A DNA stretch of 6,259 nt from Cloacibacterium caeni_C (GCA_002422665.1 DITA01000084.1:1-6259), one strand, 5' to 3'; positions 1-6,160 are shown, counted from the stretch's first letter. Translations and numbers: made by a program. The notes: generated by a model from the sequence alone, not told the origin.

Positions 1-66
1 AATTTTCTTCCGACCATGACTACAATAGATGCCCCTTTCTTTCTTCAATATTTCGATTTGAGATTA

Positions 67-1368
67 TTAGAATCCAATTGTAGCTTCGAAAACAACACCA
101 TTGAATTTACCTCCGTAAAGTGCTGAAGTTGTACCCCAAGCTGCACTCTTATCGTAAGTTTGGTTTACGTATTCTAATTTAGCCATAATGTTTTTAGTCA
201 TGAACCAACCACCAGCTAAGTTGAAACGATCGATTTTTCTTTCAGCAGCACCGTCATAATCTTTACCACTTACAGTGTTGTATTTAGTACCTACATAGAA
301 TTGTTCTTTTCCACCGAATCTGTAAAGTAATTCAGCTGCGATTTGGTTGTAAGAACCATCAGAACTTCTTTTAGTTGTAGCGTTTAAAGGTTTGTTACCA
401 GAAACGTGTTCGTAAGTACCGAAGAATTCTAAACCTTGATATTTAATGAATGGGTTAATTTGAATAGCAGTCATTTCTTTGAAACCTGGGTCAAATCTAC
501 CGGTCATGTGGTTAGAAGTTCCCATAGCATCAGCTGTAGTTAATAATACATAGTAGTATCTAGAACCAGCTCTGTCATCACCAAATAATTTACCGTTAGT
601 ATTTAAACCGTTAGTTTTGATTACTGAACCAGAAAGTCTGAATCTTAAATCTTCGCTAAGTTGTTTGTCATAAGCAAGTTTTCCGTAGATAGAAGGAGCG
701 TTATCGTTAGTTCCTTTTACTGCAGTTTGGTTTAATTTACCGTTAGATGCACCAACCATACCCATGAATCCATTAGAGTAGTAGTAAACTTCACCAAAAG
801 CTTGAGTAGTGAAAGAATCCATAATGTTATTTTCTACGAAAGCATTGGTAATTGCTTTAGCATTGTCAGTTCTTCTGAAGTGAGAGTCACCGTAGTTGAT
901 GTCATCCATACCTACTTTGATTCTTGCATTTTTCATAAGACCACCTAAGAATCCTTGAGAAATGAAATCTAAGTTATCAATTTGAATGTAACCACCTTTT
1001 ACCCAAGCTTCGTTGTGGTGTCTTGCAGAAAGATAAGTTCTTAAGTGCATTTTAACACCTTTAGCTAAGTAAGCATTAAGGTCTAAGTTAGCAGTTGGTA
1101 AGTTGAAATCAGCACCCATGTTTACAAGTGGAGCAGCAGTAGTTCCTTTTGTACTATGGTCTAGAGATTGGAATTGTAAAGCGAAATCACCACCTACAGA
1201 TACTTTTACTCCAGTGTATTCAGGAGCTTCTACTTTAGGGTCTTCGAATACGTTTCTAGTTGATTTTTCAGGTGCAAGATAATCTCTCATATCTGCCTCT
1301 TGTGCATAGAAAGCTGTGCTTGTTAATACAGTTGAAAGAACAGCGGCTTTAATCCATAAAGTTTTCAT
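67..1368 (-). CDS. Outer-membrane beta-barrel porin-like protein
   Basis: Predicted outer-membrane channel of 433 residues. Residues 1-23 form a Sec signal peptide (charged start, hydrophobic stretch AAVLSTVLTSTAF, probable cleavage after YAQ). After a 30-residue linker, the mature part is made of alternating polar/aromatic beta strands with Gly/Asn/Asp-rich turns. It ends in FEATIGF, whose terminal Phe is the usual BAM recognition signal of barrel proteins. Length and the repeated 'KLEYVNQTY' and 'IKYQGLEFFGTYEHV' strands resemble the phosphate-selective-porin/alginate-export superfamily, but I cannot assign a substrate. It follows the YceI gene by 34 bp on the same strand with no visible terminator between them, so co-transcription is likely. 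The start is the ATG directly before the signal peptide, preceded by an A-rich stretch rather than a Shine-Dalgarno sequence. No hairpin terminator is visible in the 66 bases downstream. Barrel identity is fairly sure; specificity is unknown. Confidence 0.8.
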   Translation of the reverse strand: MKTLWIKAAVLSTVLTSTAFYAQEADMRDYLAPEKSTRNVFEDPKVEAPEYTGVKVSVGGDFALQFQSLDHSTKGTTAAPLVNMGADFNLPTANLDLNAYLAKGVKMHLRTYLSARHHNEAWVKGGYIQIDNLDFISQGFLGGLMKNARIKVGMDDINYGDSHFRRTDNAKAITNAFVENNIMDSFTTQAFGEVYYYSNGFMGMVGASNGKLNQTAVKGTNDNAPSIYGKLAYDKQLSEDLRFRLSGSVIKTNGLNTNGKLFGDDRAGSRYYYVLLTTADAMGTSNHMTGRFDPGFKEMTAIQINPFIKYQGLEFFGTYEHVSGNKPLNATTKRSSDGSYNQIAAELLYRFGGKEQFYVGTKYNTVSGKDYDGAAERKIDRFNLAGGWFMTKNIMAKLEYVNQTYDKSAAWGTTSALYGGKFNGVVFEATIGF

Positions 1369-1402
1369 ACTTTTTTTATTTAATTGTTATTCATATTTAT
1401 TA

Positions 1403-1939
1403 TTAGTTCGCTACGATATTTACATTTACTGTAACAGCGTCACCTGTAGTTACACCTAAGAAACCTGGAGTTTCCATACCGTATTCAGACATTTTTAAGC
1501 TTTCAGACCCAGTAATTTTATAAGAATTACCATTTTTTTCTACGTTTACAGTAATGTTAACGTTTCTAGTAACACCTGCGATTGTTAATTTACCAGCTAC
1601 GTTGCTTTTTCCTAGAGGTAAAGAAGCAGCAGTGAAAGTAATGTTAGGATTAGCATCTGCTTTTAAAGCTTTGTAAGCTTTGTTGTCCATCATTTTACCT
1701 TTTTCACTTTTTAGGTTTTTACTAGCCATTACAAATTTTACATTAGTAATAGTGTTGCCATTTACAGTTCCAGTGAATACTGCAGATGTAGAAGTCATTG
1801 TCCAATCGTGCATTGGAGATGTTCCGTTTACCGCAACTTTAAAAGATTTTCCAGTAACGCTTTGTGCATAAAACACAACTACTGTTAAAAGGGAAAGTAA
1901 GATAAAAAAGCGATTAATTGTTTTAGCTAAATTTTTCAT
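1403..1939 (-). CDS. YceI-family secreted lipid-binding protein
   Basis: Exported protein of 178 residues. Residues 1-26 are a signal peptide (KTINRFF, then hydrophobic ILLSLLTVVVF, ending YAQ). The mature part is a YceI-type domain with the family hallmarks: an early beta hairpin followed by GTSPMHDW (residues 39-46; the HDW is typical), a middle segment KNLKSEKGKMMDNKAYKAL with conserved Lys/Asp, then NPNITF and the 'GKLTIAGVTRNVNI' strand pair. YceI proteins are lipocalin-like barrels that bind polyisoprenoid or other long lipids in the periplasm; the ligand here is unknown. The length fits the family. The signal peptide ends with the same FYAQ as the downstream porin, and both are probably made from one mRNA. 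Codon use looks biased to a few codons (GTT, GCT, GGT, AAA), which suggests high expression. No clear -7 box lies immediately upstream. Confidence 0.88.
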   Translation of the reverse strand: MKNLAKTINRFFILLSLLTVVVFYAQSVTGKSFKVAVNGTSPMHDWTMTSTSAVFTGTVNGNTITNVKFVMASKNLKSEKGKMMDNKAYKALKADANPNITFTAASLPLGKSNVAGKLTIAGVTRNVNITVNVEKNGNSYKITGSESLKMSEYGMETPGFLGVTTGDAVTVNVNIVAN

Positions 1940-2207
1940 ATTTTTATTTTTTTTAAAAATTTATTATGAATTATTGAATTTTAATAATGCATATATATAT
2001 TTAAACTTTAAATAATTCCTAAATATTTCTAAAATATTTACATGATATTTGTCAATTAGCTGATATTTTTATGAATTTCATAATAAAATTAGCTATAAAA
2101 CTGATTGTTGTCATGATGTTAAGGATTATTAAATGTTAAATTTATAAAGAAACTAAAGGACCCTTAAGAATTATTTGAAAATTACCAATAAATACTGAAT
2201 TATTGCC
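1940..2207. other. AT-rich intergenic region upstream of the YceI gene
   Basis: This 268-bp non-coding stretch separates the YceI start from the tRNA terminator. It is strongly A+T-rich and contains ATATATATAT near 1991-2000 and two AAATATTT copies around 2021-2039. It must hold the promoter of the YceI-porin pair, read on the minus strand. I find no exact TAnnTTTG box on that strand. The nearest are seven-of-eight matches, TAATTTTA (2084-2091) and TAAATTTA (2137-2144), neither with a TTG at the right distance. If one of these is used, the mRNA leader would be about 140-200 nt. No open reading frame of note is present. Confidence 0.6.
2057..2095. repeat. 39-nt imperfect inverted repeat
   Basis: Two 19-nt arms, TAGCTGATATTTTTATGAA (2057-2075) and TTCATAATAAAATTAGCTA (2077-2095), flank a single central base. 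They are reverse complements at 16 of 19 positions, and the central 15 bases (2069-2083) are a perfect dyad. There is no T-run next to it and GC content is low, so it is a poor terminator. Its place about 118 bp upstream of the YceI start suits a protein-binding operator or a leader hairpin. AT-rich DNA gives chance palindromes, so function is uncertain. Confidence 0.5.
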
Positions 2208-2244
2208 AAAAAAAAAGAGAACTCTGTTGAAGAGTTCTCTTTTT
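2208..2244 (-). terminator. Rho-independent terminator of tRNA-Leu
   Basis: A perfect 10-bp stem, AGAGAACTCT (2216-2225) and AGAGTTCTCT (2231-2240), encloses a 5-nt loop. Flanking A-run (2208-2215) and T-run (2241-2244) extend the pairing. Read on the minus strand the hairpin is followed by a run of eight U or more, a classic terminator. It begins one base after the tRNA 3' end. Confidence 0.9.
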
Positions 2245-2245
2245 G

Positions 2246-2327
2246 TACCCAGTGCCGGAATCGAACCGGCACATCTTTCGATACTAGAGTTTGAGTCTAG
2301 CGCGTCTACCAATTCCGCCAACTGGGC
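2246..2327 (-). tRNA. tRNA-Leu (anticodon CAA)
   Basis: This 82-nt cloverleaf is read on the minus strand. The acceptor stem is GCCCAGT/ACTGGGT, with a G-U first pair and discriminator A at 2246. The D-loop holds the GGCGGAATTGGTAGACGC region typical of tRNA-Leu. The anticodon stem CTAGA/TCTAG carries loop CTCAAAC, giving anticodon CAA (complement of 2291-2293), which reads UUG codons. A class II variable arm (TATC-GAAA-GATG) and the T arm GCCGG-TTCGAAT-CCGGC complete it. CCA is not encoded (CAA follows the discriminator), so it must be added after transcription, as is common in Bacteroidetes. It stands alone with its own promoter and terminator. Confidence 0.96.
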
Positions 2328-2344
2328 ATTAAAAATTGGTGGTG

Positions 2345-2352
2345 CAAATATA
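2345..2352 (-). promoter_or_regulatory. -7 box of the tRNA-Leu promoter
   Basis: On the minus strand this reads TATATTTG, an exact match to the Bacteroidetes -7 consensus TAnnTTTG, and is followed by CACC. It ends 17 nt before the mature tRNA 5' base, giving a short 5' leader. The -33 area lies in a T-rich stretch (minus TTTTCTTTTTT) rather than a clear TTG. Confidence 0.7.
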
Positions 2353-2367
2353 GAATATTTTTATTTT

Positions 2368-2396
2368 AAAAAAGAAAATTTCTATAAAATATTTTC
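2368..2396 (-). terminator. Weak AT-rich terminator after the MBL-fold hydrolase
   Basis: On the minus strand, directly after the hydrolase stop codon, GAAAAT (2396-2391) can pair with ATTTTC (2379-2374) across an 11-nt loop, followed by a run of six T. The stem is short and has one G-C pair at its base, so it would be weak. It overlaps the upstream half of the tRNA promoter. Confidence 0.3.
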
Positions 2397-3164
2397 TTAA
2401 AACGCTATTTCTAGTCCATCATAAGCAGGATGAACATTCTCTGGCGTCATCGATTCTATCTCGTCATGGAAGCCAAATCTATTACTGATATGAGTAAGAT
2501 ATGTAGTTTTGGGTTGTAGTTTTTCTACCAATTCTAGAATTTCTGGTAATATATAATGAGCAACATGTGGTTCATCTTTTCTTAAGCAGTTAATAATAAG
2601 AACATCTAAATTTTTCAATTTTTCTTGTTCTTCTTCCGAAATGAAACTGGCATCTGTAATATAAGCAAGGTTTTTGAACTTATAACCTAGAATTGGTAAC
2701 TTATAATGTATTACTTGAATTGGAGTAATCTCTGTGTTTTCTATAATAAATGGTTCGTTTCCTATTTCTGTGATTTCAAAACTCGGAGCGCCAGGATATT
2801 TGTCTTCTGTAAAAGCATACGGAAACCTATTTTGAATCTCTTTTCCTACTCTTGGCAAACAATAAATAGAAATATCTTTTCTTTTTTGGAAAATAATTGG
2901 GCGTAAATCATCTAAGCCAATAATATGGTCATTATGTTCATGTGTAATTAATAAGGCGTCTACATTGTTTTCTTGATTGGTGAGCATTTGTTGACGAAAA
3001 TCTGGACCACAATCAATAAGAATCTTTTTCCCTTCATCATCCGTAATCATGACAGATGACCTTAGTCTTTTGTCTTTAGGATTAGTAGATAAACAAACAG
3101 GATGAGTAGATCCAATCACGGGAATGCCTTGTGAAGTACCAGTTCCTAGAAATTTCAACTTCAT
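2397..3164 (-). CDS. PhnP-like MBL-fold metal-dependent hydrolase
   Basis: Cytoplasmic hydrolase of 255 residues of the metallo-beta-lactamase fold, in the group that includes PhnP and RNase Z-like phosphodiesterases. Visible family motifs are GTGTSQGIP (7-15), DKRLRSS (31-37), IDCGPDFR (50-57), and the metal-binding H75-E-H77-N-D79-H80 followed by GLDDLRP. Further likely metal ligands are H152 (VIHYKLPILGYKF), D170 (YITDASF) and H224 (YLTHISN), with a second conserved region LRKDEPHVAH (193-202). The PhnP relatives cleave cyclic phosphate diesters; this protein's substrate is not known, and no phn genes are nearby. The usual Cys-x-Cys-x-x-Cys of many relatives is reduced to one Cys (C24 in STHPVC). 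The gene diverges from the 477-aa protein across 47 bp; only a palindromic TAAATTTA lies between as a possible -7 box. Confidence 0.85.
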   Translation of the reverse strand: MKLKFLGTGTSQGIPVIGSTHPVCLSTNPKDKRLRSSVMITDDEGKKILIDCGPDFRQQMLTNQENNVDALLITHEHNDHIIGLDDLRPIIFQKRKDISIYCLPRVGKEIQNRFPYAFTEDKYPGAPSFEITEIGNEPFIIENTEITPIQVIHYKLPILGYKFKNLAYITDASFISEEEQEKLKNLDVLIINCLRKDEPHVAHYILPEILELVEKLQPKTTYLTHISNRFGFHDEIESMTPENVHPAYDGLEIAF

Positions 3165-3165
3165 T

Positions 3166-3196
3166 TTTGGGTTTTTGTGAGATTTTGGTAAATTTA
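3166..3196 (+). promoter_or_regulatory. Promoter of the 477-aa protein and GAF gene
   Basis: TTTG at 3166-3169 and TAAATTTA at 3189-3196, separated by 19 nt, fit the Bacteroidetes TTG-N19-TAnnTTTG promoter except for the last base. The ATG follows the -7 box by 15 nt, the same distance as in the lipoprotein gene. TAAATTTA is its own reverse complement, so it could also serve the divergent hydrolase, though no -33 match is seen in that direction. Confidence 0.55.
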
Positions 3197-3211
3197 CGCA
3201 AAATTTTATTC

Positions 3212-4645
3212 ATGTCTGTAATTAAGCAATATCTTACTCCTAAGCAAAAGGCTTTAGCCATCAATTTAGACCCTAATATATATGGTACTTTTGCAGAAAT
3301 TGGTGCGGGACAAGAGACGGTTCGTCATTTCTTTAGAGCGGGAGCTGCTTCTCAAACGATTGCAAAAGCAATGTCTGCTTATGATAAGGATTACAGTGAT
3401 GCTATTTATGGTAAAGAAGATAAAAATAGATATGTAACCCAAAATAGACTGAAAAAAATGCTTCGTCATGAAGTAGGTCTTATCCAAGAGCGTTTAGATA
3501 ACGAAGAAAATTCACATCGTAAATTTTTCTCTTTTGCGAATACAGTTACTACCATTAATTATCAAAAAACCTTTTTAGGTCACGGTTGGGTAGGAATTAT
3601 GTTTCAGGCGCAACCTGGTCAAGAGTACAGCGAAATTGTTTTGCATGTAAAATTTAAAGAAAATGATGCTACACTTCAGCAAGAAACGCTGGGAAATCTT
3701 GGCGTAAACTTGGTTTATGGAGCTTTTCATTTGTATGACAATCCTAGAAGATTAATCAAAAGTTTGTATGATGATATTTCAATTGATAAAATTGAAATAG
3801 ACATGATTGATTTTCAAGGACCTGCTTTTCCTTATGTGGATAATCGATTGATGAGTCTTCAGTTGATTAAAAATTCTATGACTGAAGCGGTAATCTTCAA
3901 TTCTGAAGGGAAAAACATGCTTCCAGCGGATTTATTGTATAGAAAAGATGTTTTTGCGGTAAGAGGAAGTTTCAGACCGGTAACTTTGGTGAATGTAGAT
4001 ATGTTCGAAAACGGTCTTAAAATGTTCCTCAATGAAACAGAAGGAAAACCAGAAGATACCGTTATTCTTTTCGAAATTACCGTTTCTAATCTCAAAGCAT
4101 CAGGGAATCTAGACGAAAGAGATTTCTTAGATAGAGTAGATGTTTTAGCGAAATTGGGTTATACCGTGATGATTTCTAATTTCTCAGAATATTATAGATT
4201 GGTAGATTATTTCACTTCGTATAACGTAAGATATACCGGAATTGCGATGGGCGTAAATAATTTATTGATGGTTTTTGATGAAGATTATTACAAACATCTT
4301 TCTGGTGGAATTTTAGAAGCGTTCGGTAAGTTCTTCAAAAAAGATATGAGAGTATATCTGTATCCTTATAAAGATCCTAAAACGCATGAATTGCTCACAT
4401 CAGAAAACTTAAAAGTGAATGACAATCTTAAAGAATTGTATAAATATTTTAAACATAACAGAAGAATTGTAGATATTAAGGATTATAATCCAGAGCATTC
4501 TGAAATTTATTCTAGAGAAATTTTGCAGAAAATTTCGAATAGCGAATCAGGCTGGGAAGAGCAATTACCAGATGGAGTAGCAGCAATGATTAAAGAAAGA
4601 GGAATGTTCGGTTACAAAGAAGATATTACATTCGAAGAATATTAA
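3212..4645 (+). CDS. Conserved Bacteroidetes protein of unknown function (477 aa)
   Basis: I recognise this as a widespread Bacteroidetes protein of about 480 residues but know no proven function. The frame stays open from 3131, but I choose the ATG at 3212 (MSVIKQYLTPKQKALAINLD). Earlier codons overlap the divergent gene's start, and the promoter-like box sits at 3189-3196. The N-terminus has a striking FAEIGAGQETVRHFF (27-41) followed by AGAASQTIAKAMSAYDK, which looks highly constrained. There is no signal peptide, no transmembrane stretch and no beta-barrel pattern, so it is likely cytoplasmic. From memory, homologues carry conflicting labels such as 'TonB-dependent receptor' or 'nicotinate-nucleotide adenylyltransferase'. 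Neither is supported, since there is no TonB box or barrel and no HxGH nucleotidyltransferase motif. GxGxG-like IGAGQE could hint at nucleotide binding, but this is weak. The GAF gene follows after 13 bp, so the two are probably co-transcribed. Confidence 0.8.
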   Translation: MSVIKQYLTPKQKALAINLDPNIYGTFAEIGAGQETVRHFFRAGAASQTIAKAMSAYDKDYSDAIYGKEDKNRYVTQNRLKKMLRHEVGLIQERLDNEENSHRKFFSFANTVTTINYQKTFLGHGWVGIMFQAQPGQEYSEIVLHVKFKENDATLQQETLGNLGVNLVYGAFHLYDNPRRLIKSLYDDISIDKIEIDMIDFQGPAFPYVDNRLMSLQLIKNSMTEAVIFNSEGKNMLPADLLYRKDVFAVRGSFRPVTLVNVDMFENGLKMFLNETEGKPEDTVILFEITVSNLKASGNLDERDFLDRVDVLAKLGYTVMISNFSEYYRLVDYFTSYNVRYTGIAMGVNNLLMVFDEDYYKHLSGGILEAFGKFFKKDMRVYLYPYKDPKTHELLTSENLKVNDNLKELYKYFKHNRRIVDIKDYNPEHSEIYSREILQKISNSESGWEEQLPDGVAAMIKERGMFGYKEDITFEEY

Positions 4646-4658
4646 AAATTTAAAAATT

Positions 4659-5105
4659 ATGGAAATTAAAAAAAGACTTTCATCTATTATTGAAAGCCCA
4701 AGTCACAATACCACCGAAAAATTAGAAAAAATCTGTCATCTTCTAGACCAAGAGTTTGATTATTTTAATTGGACTGGTTTTTATTTTAAAAATGGTGACA
4801 AAGAAGAATTGGTTTTAGGACCTTATGTTGGTGCAGCTACAGATCATACTGTGATTCCTTTTGGAAAGGGAATTTGTGGGCAAGTTGCTTTGTCAAACGA
4901 AACTTTTGTAGTGCCGGATGTTTGGGAACAAGATAATTATTTGGCTTGCTCACTAGATACTAAGGCAGAAATTGTAGTACCTATCATTAAAGATGGTGTA
5001 AATATTGGTCAAATAGATATAGATTCTCACAAAAAAGACCCTTTTACAGATGAAGATAGAGAATTGCTAGAATGGTTGTGTGAGGAATTGGCAAGGATTT
5101 TATAA
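4659..5105 (+). CDS. GAF-domain protein, free methionine-(R)-sulfoxide reductase type
   Basis: A single GAF domain of 148 residues resembling free methionine-(R)-sulfoxide reductase, which repairs oxidised free methionine in the cytoplasm. Family landmarks are FNWTGFYF (36-43), LVLGPYVG (51-58), PFGKGICG (67-74), VVPDVW (84-89), YLACS (94-98), EIVVPI (104-109) and the closing IDIDSHKKDPFTDED (119-133). Of the three cysteines in the E. coli and yeast enzymes, the two in GKGICG (C73) and YLACS (C97) are kept. The first, in the position after the GPF.G motif, is absent (GAATDHTVIP). The two kept ones form the disulfide reported for the family, so activity is plausible but unproven. It lies 13 bp after the 477-aa gene, with an A/T-only spacer and no Shine-Dalgarno. 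A small-molecule-sensing GAF role is the alternative. Confidence 0.75.
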   Translation: MEIKKRLSSIIESPSHNTTEKLEKICHLLDQEFDYFNWTGFYFKNGDKEELVLGPYVGAATDHTVIPFGKGICGQVALSNETFVVPDVWEQDNYLACSLDTKAEIVVPIIKDGVNIGQIDIDSHKKDPFTDEDRELLEWLCEELARIL

Positions 5106-5121
5106 AATTCTATAAATAGAA
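5097..5121. terminator. Possible AT-rich convergent terminator
   Basis: Between the converging GAF and lipoprotein genes lie two small dyads: ATTTTATAAAAT (5097-5108) and TTCTAT-AA-ATAGAA (5108-5121). On the minus strand the second is followed by TTTTA. Stems are short with one G-C pair, so any termination would be weak. No stronger hairpin is present in the 18-bp gap. Confidence 0.25.
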
Positions 5122-5123
5122 AA

Positions 5124-5699
5124 TTATTCAGATGCAGGAGTAGTCATATTCCTGCTTCTTAGTTCAGTAATCATATTTTTGATGACATTTGCGGTGCCTA
5201 TTTTTATAGAATTTTCTGCACTGCCGAGTAATCTACCGCTTCCTTTATAAGTGTCATAAGAGTTTTCTATCACCAATTGTCCATCATTATTGTACATTTT
5301 CATGCTCACAATGACTTGGTTAGAAAAAACATATTTCCCAAGACCAACTTTAAAATATTTTACTTTCGGAACCAAGGCGATTTCAGCACCGTTATTTAGG
5401 CAAGATTCTTTAATCATATTCACATCTACGCTGTCATATTTAATATTAGCATTATTGATGTGCATGATTTTGTAATTGCCGTAATTTTTCAATTCGTCAG
5501 AAACAGCACTGTAAATAACATTATTGGTGGGTTCTTTAATTTCTTCGAAATTAGGATAAACTTCTGGGTCGAAATAGACAATTCTATCTACGTGTTTTAG
5601 CTTAATAGAATGGTTAAGCTTCACCAAGGTGCTTCCTAAATTTTTGCAACTTATGATGATAAGGCTTGCCGCTAAACCACAGAATAGAATTTTTTTCAT
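5124..5699 (-). CDS. Predicted lipoprotein of unknown function
   Basis: I do not recognise a named family. The product is 191 residues from the ATG at 5699. The start MKKILFCGLAASLIIISC is a lipoprotein signal peptide with the lipid-attachment Cys at residue 18 (lipobox IISC followed by KN), so the protein is probably anchored in the envelope. An in-frame TTG at 5717 would add six residues, but it lies inside the -7 box and would not give a better signal peptide. The mature part alternates predicted beta strands and helices: VDRIVYFDPEVYPN, a helix VIYSAVSDELKNYGNYKI, a segment with paired strands ALVPKVKYFKVG and QVIVSMKMYNNDGQLV, and a final helix IGTANVIKNMITELRSR. This layout recalls small outer-membrane lipoproteins of the GNA1162/DUF4136 kind, but that is only a guess. 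It converges on the GAF gene 18 bp away and diverges from rpsO. Confidence 0.75.
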   Translation of the reverse strand: MKKILFCGLAASLIIISCKNLGSTLVKLNHSIKLKHVDRIVYFDPEVYPNFEEIKEPTNNVIYSAVSDELKNYGNYKIMHINNANIKYDSVDVNMIKESCLNNGAEIALVPKVKYFKVGLGKYVFSNQVIVSMKMYNNDGQLVIENSYDTYKGSGRLLGSAENSIKIGTANVIKNMITELRSRNMTTPASE

Positions 5700-5714
5700 A
5701 TCAAAAAGATGAGG

Positions 5715-5722
5715 CAAATTTA
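5715..5722 (-). promoter_or_regulatory. -7 box of the lipoprotein gene
   Basis: On the minus strand this is TAAATTTG, an exact match to TAnnTTTG, followed by CC. It ends 15 nt before the ATG at 5699, so the mRNA leader is only about ten bases. No TTG is found at the expected -33 distance. Its context GCGTAAATTT is shared with the 3189-3199 promoter region. Confidence 0.6.
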
Positions 5723-5828
5723 CGCAGAATTTCAGTAAGTTATTTATAAAATTTAAGAATTTGTTAACATTATTACGAGAATGTCTTTAGAATCTAAGAA
5801 TAAATTTCTCGGTTTAAAAATAAAGTTG

Positions 5829-5836
5829 TACTTTTG
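5829..5836 (+). promoter_or_regulatory. -7 box of the rpsO promoter
   Basis: TACTTTTG followed by CACC is an exact TAnnTTTG match in a context I know to be common before Bacteroidetes housekeeping genes. Transcription would start near 5842, about 30 nt before the rpsO ATG. The box overlaps a small dyad, AAAGT-TGT-ACTTT (5822-5834). The -33 region is T-rich (GGTTT at 5811-5815) without a clear TTG. Confidence 0.65.
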
Positions 5837-5872
5837 CACCTCGTTACATAATAATCATTAAATAATATTGGC

Positions 5873-6142
5873 ATGTACTTAACATCAGAAAAAAAATCAG
5901 AAATCTTCGCTAAACACGGAGGAAACGCTGCAAACACAGGTTCTGCAGAAGGACAAATCGCTTTATTCACATTTAGAATTAACCATTTGTCTGGTCACTT
6001 AAAGAAAAACCACAAAGATTATGCTACTGAGAAATCTCTAGTTAAATTAGTAGGTAAAAGAAAAAGATTGTTAGATTATCTTAAGAAAACTGAAATTTCT
6101 CGTTATAGAGCAATTATTGCTGAACTAGGAATCAGAAAATAA
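5873..6142 (+). CDS. rpsO: Small ribosomal subunit protein S15
   Basis: An 89-residue protein of normal length for S15, which binds the 16S rRNA central domain early in 30S assembly. Conserved features in order are MYLTSEKKSEIF, the GGNAANTGSAEGQIALFTFRINHLSGHLKKNHKDYATEKSL block (16-56; NTGSAEGQ and the HL..H....D segment are rRNA-contact regions), VGKRKRLLDYLKK, and the ending RYRAIIAELGIRK. The ATG at 5873 has no Shine-Dalgarno; the leader is AT-rich and short, with no room for the pseudoknot-type S15 autoregulatory leaders known elsewhere. It is a single-gene transcription unit here, with its own promoter and a strong terminator 18 bp after the stop. pnp, which often follows rpsO in other bacteria, is not next to it. 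Confidence 0.97.
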   Translation: MYLTSEKKSEIFAKHGGNAANTGSAEGQIALFTFRINHLSGHLKKNHKDYATEKSLVKLVGKRKRLLDYLKKTEISRYRAIIAELGIRK

Positions 6143-6160
6143 TCAGATACAAGAAAAACA

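Noticed and set aside
1..66. Minus-strand frames downstream of the porin, including an ATG at 17-15 starting MVGRK
   Set aside because: At most a few codons of a following gene are visible, with no promoter box and no recognisable sequence; too short to call.
1680..1871. Plus-strand frame opposite the YceI gene, and similar antisense frames at 2706-2906, 3266-3487, 3859-4095 and 5290-5475
   Set aside because: They lie wholly opposite well-supported genes, with no family resemblance or start signals.
2203..2400. Plus-strand 65-codon frame across the tRNA region
   Set aside because: It runs through the tRNA, its terminator and promoter; a frame open by chance.
3131..3211. N-terminal extension of the 477-aa frame from an ATG at 3131
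   Set aside because: It overlaps the divergent hydrolase start, crosses the promoter-like boxes, and the family-like sequence begins at MSVIKQ (3212).
3282..3292. TACTTTTGC inside the 477-aa gene, an exact -7 box match
   Set aside because: It encodes part of a conserved segment (GTFAEI), and no gene start lies just downstream; likely coincidence.
5700..5717. TTG start adding MPHLFD to the lipoprotein
   Set aside because: The TTG lies within the exact -7 box and the extension pushes the signal peptide inward; ATG at 5699 gives a normal lipoprotein signal.
5837..5872. S15 autoregulatory RNA leader
   Set aside because: The leader is only about 30 nt, AT-rich, and forms no evident pseudoknot or hairpin.
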